In this document: in pieces, positions 45,728-57,700 of the stretch
How positions within the stretch are numbered: the stretch's first letter is position 1
Layout: each line of letters begins with the position of its first letter
Source of the DNA: Scolanthus callimorphus
Lineage: Eukaryota > Cnidaria > Anthozoa > Actiniaria > Edwardsiidae
Assembly: GCA_033964015.1 (NCBI GenBank)
Contig: CM066913.1
Location: 11,526,953-11,590,952 of the forward strand
Direction of reading: 5' to 3'
DNA length: 64,000 bases
Program-made: the position numbers and the translations under genes
Notes under the pieces: model-generated
Seen by the model: only the letters and a program-made list of their open reading frames with translations
Database searches by the model: none
Told to the model about the DNA's origin: nothing

Positions 45728-48700
45728 CTCTAATATTTTATCGCCAGGTTGTAATCCAAGGGCGGCCGGACCTTCGGGCTGTACTTTTGTCACATACACA
45801 CTCTGAGACGAGACGCGTACAAATGATTAGTTGGACGAACCGATAGCAAGTAGTAATAATATTATCACATCATTAATGGTACGCACCGTGTCATCCGAAG
45901 GGTCGAACGGGTTCCCTGTGGAACCGACACCCCCTGCCACGCTGAAGCCGAGGTTAGGATTCTTATAAACGGTCACGTGGAACTGAAACAAAAACCAATC
46001 AGCGTAGACTTTTAGTTAAGGTCACGCGGAATTGAAACAAGAACCAATCTGCCCAAGCCTTTTAGATACGATCACGTGGAACTGAACCAATCAGCTTGAC
46101 TTTTCGTGAATAGTACTGTAGTCAGGTGTTGACAAGCTCGAGTTTCAAAGTTGCGTGATGTTGTTCCCACAATGCTCGCATGTCTCTTTAGAAGATGCAT
46201 TGTGCGACGTGCGTGAGTGAAGTATTAACTTAAGGGAAATCCCTCTAAAATACACAAGGATGATCGTTCTATGTAAAAGCCTCTCTTTTAGGTGTGTCCG
46301 GTATCCACGAATTGACTGCTACATGTGGTCTGAGGACCACGCCTTGGCTTTGCTATCCCTTAGCCTGTACGATGCCTCTAAAAGGGAGAGATGGCGAGCG
46401 AGAGCGGGCGCTGAATCGAGTTTTCTCTTTTAGACCCGCTCTACAAGCTACTCCAATAAGGACTCAACTGTGAAGCGTTTAAAGCTCACTACCTGATGTG
46501 GCAGATGTCCATGAATACTAATTTATTTTTCTTTTGTTTTTTTTAATAGCTTTTAAGAAATTTGGTTATACAAATGAATCATGGTTTGAACCCAGGAGCG
46601 TCAGATACCATCTGCCTGAAATTTCTTCACTTGACTCTGAAGATGACTTTTGCACGTCGAAATATCCACCAAGTGTCACCACCAAGTCCTACTCAGGACT
46701 ACTCCCGGATGATCATACCACATACACTTTTGGTGGCTCTAAAATAAATCGCTAAATATAATATCAGATTTTGTTACTTGTTACCAAAGCCCGCTATAAT
46801 CATCAAACCTACATCGTCTTATTTTGACTACTAAGGAAAGGCCGCATTGATAGTCTTGGCGCTGTTCAATTACTCGTTATCGATATCTTCTCATTTATTC
46901 ATCAGTAATAGTTGGTGCTTCTAGTTTGAAGTTCTAGAACTTCGACTTCGACTCATTTCAGTAGATCCTTTCTCAAGAGCTTTGGTACCACAAAACAGAT
47001 ATTTGCGCAAAATTATCTTATACTCTCGTCGATAGCGCGTGTCGAACGCCGCAAGCGCAAGGGGGTTGATCGCGGAATTGGTATGAGCGAGAAAGAAACG
47101 AATAAAATACAGATTACACGGTAGAATAATGGATCCATATATAGGGATGGCAAGAAAAAACACGAGCCAACTGATGATGAAGGATACTGAGATTACTAGT
47201 GTCATCTTTAACAGCTTCCGTCCTGCTTTCTTCTTCTTTTGCGTTGCACTGTTTTCGTGTCCGGGAGATTTCCCCAGCTTCAAATGTAGTATGACAGTGA
47301 TGTAGAGCGCCACTATCACCACTAATGATAACAGGTAAACTGCGAGTATAGCGTAGTTATAATATACATAGTTCTTGCCCATCAGTTTCCTAAATCCGCT
47401 TTTGCAGATTGCAACGTGAGGCGGTCTTTTCCGAGCATAGAGACGCGGCGAGACGAAAAATGGCGATCGAATAGATGAAGCAAGCAGCCAAAATACCGTT
47501 ATCATGACTTTAGTGGCTTTCCTGGTCAGAATTCTCTTTAAGGGAAGAGAATAGCCAGAAATCTGTCTAGCGCTACGCCTGCTACCGTGAACACGGAGAC
47601 CAATATGGAGACGTGGTGTAGGAAGGGAACAAGCCTACACAGGGCCAGTCCAAGAGTTCCTCTCGCCAGCCAATCGCTACCATAGAATATTCTGACCATT
47701 GATCGGCTCATGTACACGACAGTTACAATGAGATCCGACACGGCCATGTTGAAGAGCAGGTAGTGCACGCTTTTCCATAAAGCTGGCGTCTTGCTTATGA
47801 CTCGCGCTGTAATTGAGTTGCCAATTAGAGACGTGAAGATGATAAGGCTGTAGGGTAAACAACGTGCAAGCTTCACACCCAAAGAATCATACAGGAAGCA
47901 ATACTTGGATGGAGAACTCGTAGAGATGCGTGTCGCATCTGTCGTATTGTAGCTAGAGAAGTTGACGAGCGACATTTCAGAGCTTTCTTCTGAGCTGCTA
48001 TCTTTGATCAACGCATATATAGCACAGGTGTGTCCTGTCCCTAGTGTCCTCCTCTGCTAACTATGATTAGCGTTTGCTCTACACTTGGTTGAGAATACTT
48101 CTTCTTTTTTCAGCAGTGTGTTAAATAAAGTGTTTGCCAAGTCCATTAAAAAAGCAATTTAGTCAAGGAAGAAATAATGATAGGCTTTTCATGCCCACTT
48201 GAACTGCGTTCCTCCCCAGCTGTTGATATGTAAATATTTAACGACATTCTATGAAATGAGTTTGAACAGGTTTTAGTAATAACATGGCAAATGTAATTGC
48301 GCTTTTCACTACTCATGAGAACTTCCTGCTTTGTAAAGATCGCGGCATTACGCACGAACCTCTGCCCTCATATCAAACCATTCAGAACTGTTATGTAATG
48401 ATCAAGATCTTGCCAATGGGGATTGTCAACCAATGAATAAGAAATTAGATAAACATTGTTATCAGGAGAATCTACATGTATAAGAAATAAATAAAATAAT
48501 GATGGCAAGAAATAAGTTTTGAAAGGAAATGCAATATGCCCTCATTTATGAAGTTTCTTAATTGGACGCTTGGGAATCTTGCGGCAACTTTCATTTCATT
48601 TAAAACTTTAATCAAGCAGTATAACCCGCAAAAGAATTTCCATCCTGCTCTCTGGGACTTTTTCCTCTCGGAAATGTGAAATATGTCTTTTTCGCGTAAA

Positions 48701-51700
48701 TATTAATGGCACTAAATTGATCTCAAATGTGTTTGACTGTGCGTTATTACCTCATCTTCATCCGGCCTTGACGGTGGGGGGAGGGGTGGACTGTCTCGGA
48801 CCTGTCGAGCCTCTCGCCGTTCCAACTGCAGCTGCCGAACCTGATGCTCAAATCGTTCGATATCCGGTGGCGATGGCGGATACGGTGCTCCGTTCTGGTT
48901 CCTCCCGACTTCCGGTCCAGACTGTGCCACTGGCTGCCTTCCGTGAAGCACGTGACCGGAAGTACCATTGAGTATCGTAGACCCCTGGGGCCAATCTCGA
49001 GGATCAATCGTAGCATATCCGGGAGGTGGCGAGAAACGAACATCTCCCGAAACATGATTAGCTATTCCAAGCGCGCTCGGTCGAAGCTGGTCGACATAGA
49101 TGTGATTCTCCGTTATCTGAGTGGGTTGTTGCCGCTGACCCATGGCCTCGTGGTACGAGGGCGGTCGCAGTATTGGTTGATTGTCGTTATATAACATGCT
49201 TGGCTCCTCAGAGTGAAACGAGTGCGTCTCCTCGTACCCAGGCTCCCGGGACGCCTCGTTGATGCGCATCCATTCGCCAGTCGTGGGCTGTCGCATGGTG
49301 GACTCCAGGCTCGGCGCCTCCTCACGAAATGAATACTGGGAAGCGTGGCTTGAAGGATAGCTGGACTGAGGGGGATGGGGTCGCGGCATGGTTTGGTAGA
49401 CGGGCGGTGGAATGGAGGCAAGAGGTTCGTATGATGTAGATGAGGAGAGACTCTAAAAACAAGAGGCAAGTTGGTTAGCTAATCCTGAATAGTTTCCCTT
49501 TGGTTATTGCTACGTTTGATGCTGACATTCTCGCTAGCACTCCATCGTTACTCACATGGACAGAAACAATATCGACAGGCACACGGCCATTCGCCCTCGG
49601 CACGCTATCGGGAACACCTCGGCCTTGCATGCGACCCTGATTACCAATCGATATATTGCCGTTAACATTGGGTCGGCTTGACGGAGCAACCACGGCCACA
49701 TTACGGTTTTCCACCATGTTCATGCCCCCGCGAGAGGTAGAAACGTCGAACTGATCTGAGTGAACGGAGCCAGAGTGAACGGAGCCAGATTCGCTTGAGT
49801 TGTGGTACTAGAAAGCAAATTGATATCACTATTATACACTTTGCTTGGCGGTTTTCGTCGACTTGCATCATTTTTGTTTGCAGTAAAGACGTGCCTTTCG
49901 CCTTTCCTAAATATCTTTAAGAATATTGAGCAACCTGCTGAATATACCTACCTGCTCCTCATACCAGGGCACCTGAGGGCCGATTCCCGTCTCGTCACCC
50001 CTTCCTTGGAGGTTCGCGCCTACGGGACCCCTATCCTGAGAAGTCGAGCTTGTCGCCCCCCTTGCATAGCTAGCTGCGTCCCTACTCCTCATCTGCGAGG
50101 GCAAGACAAATGCTGGTCTCGTCTCCTCTTCAGGCTGTTGTTTTGCCACCCTTCCTGTCAGTAGTAGTTGCTGCAGAGGTGATGTGGGTGACCCCTGAGG
50201 GGAGGGGTGATCTCGAGATATCGACTCCTCCTGTACAAATGGGGGTGGTGGTGGCAAGTCAGGGGGGGACTCAGCCTCTGGGATCTGTACTGGTGGGGGT
50301 GGTGTAGGGGGTAAACGTTCCTGGTCTTCTTGCCGTTGAGCTCGTAGTGGATGTTGTTGTCCTTGTGGTGTTGTGGTGGTGGTGGTGGTGGGTGCCGTTG
50401 ATGTGGTGGTTGATGTGTGTGATGCCATTGATCTCTGTTGGATAGATGATATATAAATCACATTGACAAGTCTTGGATCATGTTTGCATTAAACTACTAA
50501 ACTCTGTACAAAGAAGCCCATTACAGCCAGAATCTCATGCTTCCAACCTATGCTCCCAGTATTCACCTGAAGACGACATGCCATGTTACTGATAATGTGC
50601 TAGAATACCTGTGTTGCCTTTCGTGCTGTTGATGGTGATGTTTGGCTGGTGTGGTGGTTACCTGTAATGATGTTTGGCTGGTGTGGTGGGCTGATGTTTG
50701 GCTGGTGTGGTGGTTACCTGTAATGATGTTTAGCTGGTGTGGTGGTTACCTGTAGTGATGTTTGGCTGGTGTGGTGGTTACCTGTAGTGATGTTTGGCTG
50801 GTGTGGTGGGCTGATGTTTGGCTGGTGTGGTGGTTACCTGTAATGATGTTTGGCTGGTGTGGTGGTTACCTGTAATGATGTTTGGCTGGTGTGGTGGTTA
50901 CCTGTAGTGATGTTTGGCTGGTGTGGTGGTTACCTGTAGTGATGTTTGGCTGGTGTGGTGGTTACCTGTAATGATGTTTGGCTGGTGTGGTGGTTACCTG
51001 TAGTGATGTTTGGCTGGTGTGGTGGTTACCTGTAATGATGTTTGGCTGGTGTGGTGGTTACCTGTAGTGATGTTTGGCTGGTGTGGTGGTTACCTGTATT
51101 GATGTTTGGCTGGTGTGGTGGTTACCTGTAATGATGTTTGGCTGGTGTGGTGGTTACCTGTAGTGATGTTTGGCTGGTGTGGTGGTTACCTGTAGTGATG
51201 TTTGGCTGGTGTGGTGGTTACCTGTAATGATGTTTGGCTGGTGTGGTGGTTACCTGTAGTGATGTTTGGCTGGTGTGGTGGTTACCTGTAATGATGTTTG
51301 GCTGGTGTGGTGGTTACCTGTAGTGATGTTTGGCTGGTGTGGTGGTTACCTGTAATGATGTTTGGCTGGTGTGGTGGTTACCTGTAATGATGTTTGGCTG
51401 GTTACCTGTAGTGGCTGGTGTGGTGGTTACCTGTAGTGATGTTTGGCTGGTGTGGTGGTTACCTGTAATGATGTTTGGCTGGTGTGGTGGTTACCTGTAG
51501 TGATGTTTGGCTGGTGTGGTGGTTACCTGTAGTGATGTTTGGCTGGTGTGGTGGTTACCTGTAATGATGTTTGGCTGGTGTGGTGGTTACCTGTAATGAT
51601 GTTTGGCTGGTGTGGTGGTTACCTGTAATGATGTTTGGCTGGTGTGGTGGTTACCTGTAATGATGTTTGGCTGGTGTGGTGGTTACCTGTAATGATGTTT

Positions 51701-54700
51701 GGCTGGTGTGGTGGGCTGATGTTTGGCTGGTGTGGTGGTTACCTGTAATGATGTTTGGCTGGTGTGGTGGTTACCTGTAGTGATGTTTGGCTGGTGTGGT
51801 GGTTACCTGTAATGATGTTTGGCTGGTGTGGTGGTTACCTGTAATGATGTTTGGCTGGTGTGGTGGTTACCTGTAGTGATGTTTGGCTGGTGTGGTGGCT
51901 GATGTTTGGCTGGTGTGGTGGTTACCTGTAATGATGTTTGGCTGGTGTGGTGGTTACCTGTAGTGATGTTTGGCTGGTGTGGTGGTTACCTGTAATGATG
52001 TTTGGCTGGTGTGGTGGTTACCTGTAATGATGTTTGGCTGGTGTGGTGGTTACCTGTAATGATGTTTGGCTGGTGTGGTGGTTACCTGTAATGATGTTTG
52101 GCTGGTGTGGTGGTTACCTGTAGTGATGTTTGGCTGGTGTGGTGGTTACCTGTAGTGATGTTTGGCTGGTGTGGTAGTTACCTGTAATGATGTTTGGCTG
52201 GTGTGGTGATTACCTGTAATGATGTTTGGCTGGTGTGGTGGTTACCTGTAATGATGTTTGGCTGGTGTGGTGGTTACCTGCAGTGATGTTTGGCTGGTGT
52301 GGTGGTTACCTGTAGTGATGTTTGGCTGGTGTGGTGGGCTGATGTTTGGCTGGTGTGGTGGTTACCTGTAATGATGTTTGGCTGGTGTTGTGGTTACCTG
52401 TAATGATGTTTGGCTGGTGTGGTGGTTACCTGTAATGATGTTTGGCTGGTGTGGTGGTTACCTGTAGTGATGTTTGGCTGGTTACCTGTAGTGGCTGGTG
52501 TGGTGGTTACCTGTAGTGATGTTTGGCTGGTGTGGTGGTTACCTGTAATGATGTTTGGCTGGTGTGGTGGTTACCTGTAGTGATGTTTGGCTGGTGTGGT
52601 GGTTACCTGTAATGATGTTTGGCTGGTGAGGTGGTTACCTGTAGTGATGTTTGGCTGGTGTGGTGGTTACCTGTAATGATGTTTGGCTGGTGTGGTGGTT
52701 ACCTGTAATGATGTTTGGCTGGTGTGGTGGTTACCTGTAATGATGTTTGGCTGGTGTGGTGGTTACCTGTAATGATGTTTGGCTGGTGTGGTGGTTACCT
52801 GTAATGATGTTTGGCTGGTGTGGTGGTTACCTGTAATGATGTTTGGCTGGTGTGGTGGTTACCTGTAGTGATGTTTGGCTGGTGTGGTGGTTACCTGTAA
52901 TGATGTTTGGCTGGTGTGGTGGGCTGATGTTTGGCTGGTGTGGTGGTTACCTGTAATGATGTTTGGCTGGTGTGGTGGTTACCTGTAGTGATGTTTGGCT
53001 GGTGTGGTGGGCTGATCAGCTTCATGCTGTGTACTCTGCTGCTGTAACTGCTGCCGCCTGCTCGCGAGGTACTGCATAGCTCTATCCTTCACGTCCTTGG
53101 GGTACGGTAAACTGAACCTCTCAAGTCGTGCCTAAAATAAAATAAACCATGTAGTGCATGAACATTTGCAGGTTGTTCTGTATATGTATATGCCCCAAAT
53201 CTATATCTAAACCAACACATATCGGCTGGATTATGCAGGAACATTAACCTGAACTTCGCCAACATTTTATTGTGGTCAACAGAATGAGAAGGAACGCATT
53301 CTTTGACAATGCTGCCTATAACGGCAGGAATGTAATTTTTTTTGTGAGATAAATACAGCCATATTTTTAGAGTGAGTACACTGATGACAAAAAAACATGG
53401 CAATGTGTTGTTACTGTCACTCACACCGAGCTATTGTGCTGGAGGTCGTTCGTTCCGGCAAAACTTGGCCGGACCAACACTCTGGGTTTTTTTCTAAGTA
53501 ACTGAGGAGAAGGTGCTGACTTTGCTTTAACATCTGCAAATGGTTAGAAATTCGCGTCTTCTCGGATAAGACGTAAAATTATCATAGGTCCCGCAACGGA
53601 AAAAGAGCCATCTAGTGGGGCCGATTTAGTTATCAGGTCCTGGTTAACACATCCTTACCAAGTAATCATGCTCGTTAATATCAAACACTAGGCCTGATTC
53701 ACACTCACTTACCAAGTAATCATCCTCGTTAATATCAAACACAATAGATGATCTCTGGGGAGGCGCGGAGCTGAAATCCACCTCAGCAAGATTGTTTGCT
53801 CCATCATCTGCTCCCTCGTGAATCTCCACAGAATCTCAAATAACAAGAAAGAAGATGAAGGAAAGAACACAATAACCACAAAGAACCCAGACATGGATTT
53901 CATGAAATACCAGGCAAACTTCGCCTTAATCAATTATAGTTAGTAGAGACTGCTACCTATGCTACAATTATATAATTATATATCATATTTTCCCTATAAG
54001 CACATGCCTGTTAGCCTAAACTTCAGCCGTTCCTTCACTCTCGATCGTACCTCGAGGGCAAAGGGACGACTGAAGTTCAGGCTACACGCTTTTGTGGCCT
54101 TGGGGCGCTCAAATGAACATATTTTTCAACAGTTGCATTAGTTCGCCTTTTTTCATCAATGTTCTCCTTATCTGAACATCCATTTCCACTAAATATCCTT
54201 TCTAATTTAGTCCATAGCAGTCAAATAGCACCTGATTTTGTAGTTCCGAATTATTAAGGCGACGTATGTACGTCATAGTGTTGGGCAAAGTTCTGTGTAA
54301 CTTACTCATTGAAGCATTGTCTTCTGCTGGAGGTTCTTGTGGAAACATATAGCAAGTCAAGATATGGGAGTTGGTGGATCTATCAAAGTCTGATTGCAAT
54401 GGAATCATAGGCTTGGACTGAAATAGCGCATAAAGTGAAACCAGGGTTAGTGGAAATAATGGTAGAACAAGGTGTCACCACTTAACATGCAGCATGTAAC
54501 TTGTGACATGCACAACATTAAGTTTAAATCAGCAGTATCCTGAACTATTTAAAATCATGTAGAGTGATTTCACATGCTGATAAATGTCATGGTAAATGAT
54601 AGTTTTGGCATTTTATAAGGCTGTTAATCCAGGTTTTCAAGGTTATTTTTTCCAGGGTTTCTCTAGCAACTCCCCTTCTCAATCATGCCTGTTCATCACA

Positions 54701-57700
54701 TACCAAATCTGCTCTACCCAAGTCATACACGTTACTCACAGTCATACACGTTACTCACCTGGTTCTCAGAAAGCCATAACGCTTTTAAAACTGGTCAGCT
54801 TGTGGAAAGAATAAGGAAGATATTCAAGCCTGAAGTGAAAAAAAATAATTAATGTCACACAGATATTGTCTTGCTCAGCTGATGCCACACAAACGCAAGA
54901 TTCCGAAGTACATGACTGCAGACTGTAAGGGCTCCCTACCTATTGGACGCCAGATTAATGACCTGTAAATTGGGCATGTGTCCAATACTGTCTGGTAAAT
55001 GGACCAGCCTGTTGTCTCGTAATGATAAAATTGTCATAGATAAACAGCTCCCAAGCTGAAAATAAACAAGAACATAAGCAATGTCATCTACAGCTCATGG
55101 AATATATAGGAAACGCAATAGTGATGTTTTCTTATCCTCAATGACCTTGTTACATGACCTTGTTTGAAAATTATTTCTCTTACTTAATAATTCATTAAGC
55201 TTAAACAAAGAAAATAAGTTTGGATACACCATCTTAACTTTGAGATTTGATATTTTATTCCTTCTTTTTCTCGGCTTTGTCTCTTTTTTCAACCCACTTC
55301 TCATTGTTCGGAAATCCCAATGAAATATGCTCTTGTGTGTTTGTTATATAATTACTGATCCTTCTCTCTAAAGCATATTTTGAAAAGGTTTGATGACATC
55401 ATCAGTGATGTGATGTCACACGGCTATAAATGACAGGGTTCTTGTCTATAAACACCTTTGCCCAACTTTGGATGATTGACATGTTCATCAATAACATATT
55501 GTCATGTGACTAAGGATTTGCACGCAACTTTGTGCCAAACAACAACAACTTTTGTGATGCATTTGGATGTTTGACAATCTTTTTCTGGCAAGATATCAAT
55601 TTTTGAAGATCACTTCCCCTTCCATGCAAAAAACATTTGCTTTTGAGGAAAGGGCAGTTCCAGTGTTGCACAATCTGTGCTAACACTGGAGAGAGTAAGT
55701 GACATCAGGCCCCACTACACTTGTTTCAGATGCTTTGCATATCCACCAGTAAAAACTAGTTGTGTTGGACTCTCATCCCCTTACCTCAGGTGGGATATAT
55801 TCCAGGAAATTCTCATCGACATTCAGTACTCTCAATTTTAGTAAAAATCCTAGACTTGAAGGAAGATTCTGCCAAAAAAGTAACAGAATAGAGGTTATGA
55901 GAACCATTTTTATTTCCCCCTTCTGAGTAACAGGCAATTCAGATACCTACCACTAACTCATTGCAATTAAGAATTATTTCTTCTAAATTTACTAATCTGG
56001 AAGAAACAAAACAATTCATTGAACATCCATAAAGTTGATGGCTAACAACAACTTCAAATTTGTCAGGCAAATATTATCCCAATAACTATACTAGATTTTT
56101 TCAAGGATACATGAATCCATCTAGTGTTGTATTTCCAGGCTTTTTGTGTATTTAGATAACATAACAAAAAAGTATTTAATCTATTCCAATTTTGTCCCCT
56201 TAATATATTTTGGTGTGTCAGTTTTCACTGGAGTAACAGGAAAAAAACAAGACCCTTTTTCCTTGATTATGATCCTATAGGCCTTTGTCACGTTAATATT
56301 GATTAATAATATCCAATGTGTGGTTCCAAAAATAACTATACACCCCCCAATGGAAGGGTGCTGAAAAGTGACCCCCCTTCTTCCCCCTCTGGAATTTCCA
56401 AAGAAAAATACAGTATTTGTATGGAAAAGATCAGGTAAATTGACCTCCCCCCCCCCCTCCCACCACCACACCACCACCACCACCCCTCTGGAATTTCCAA
56501 TCCCTTCCGTAGGGGGGGTATGGATAATTTCTGGAAACACACAATAGTTAGACGGGCATCAATTCCCATCCAGCCTCATTTTAATGTATTTGCTATTATT
56601 TGCAAAATGTTTCTGCATCCCGCCTGAAAATGTATTTACCAAACTCACTTTCCAATAGAACTTGGAATATCACCTAAATGATTCTCATCTAATTTGAAGG
56701 TCTGAAGGCTTCCCAGTGCACCTGAAATAGAATGAAATCAGGCACACATCATAAGAGACAGTATCTTGAACTTTGGAAAAAAATATATATATATTTCATA
56801 GCAACAGAGTGGATTTCAGATGTCCAAACTAAGCCCATTGCTATCCCAGGGCTTTTGGACTGAGTCATAAATACATGTATGTGTGATTCCAGAAATTTTA
56901 CAAACCCCTTGCATGGAAGGGGTTTGAGATATCACCCCTGGAATCCTTCATTGGGGGAGGTATGGATTTTTTCTAAATCACAAAATACATGGTACACACT
57001 AGTCCACACACTGAGTTGTATACAGTAGCTCATTGTGACTAGTTTGTCAGGGTTTTTTTGAAAAAGTGCTACTGGCAAAACAAAAACGTAAAAGACAGAT
57101 AAAGTACATTTGCCATACCTATTTGCTCTGGCAGTTCAATAAGCAAGTTGTTGGAGAGATAGAGATCTGACAAAGCTTGAAGACACTCAATCTCAGGAGG
57201 TAAGCTCTCTAATCTATTCTTAGATACATCCAGAAACATAAGTTTTCTCAGAAGACCAATTTCCTGGAAAAAAAAAGGCAGCACTAAAACAAACAATCAC
57301 CAAGAGTTTGACACATATTCAGCACTACTTACAGGTCTGACTTCTCTGACAGCATTGCAGTCCATCCACAACTCCTTCAGGTTGAGAAGACACCCAACAA
57401 CAGCAGGCTGTGAAATGGACTGACTATTAGAAGTACAATAGTTGGTACATGTACTTCTTCTGAGTCACATTATTATCTCAATCAGGGAATCAACACCTAA
57501 AGTCTATTTGTGATGGGATAAATAGAATGAGGAATAGAGAATCCTAAATTTTAGGATGGACTTAGTCATATAGACATTTTACATACCCCTCCCATGAACA
57601 ATAAAAATAAATATGTATATGAACCTTACTCAAACTCAGAAAACTTACTTACCAACTCAGAAAACTCATTGTTTCCAATGTCAAGTCTTTCCAGTTGATT

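Noticed and set aside
46534..46755. Plus-strand frame of 73 codons after a T-rich acceptor-like tract
   Set aside because: The composition looks somewhat protein-like, but there is no start context, partner exon or known domain, and it lies antisense within a LAP intron.
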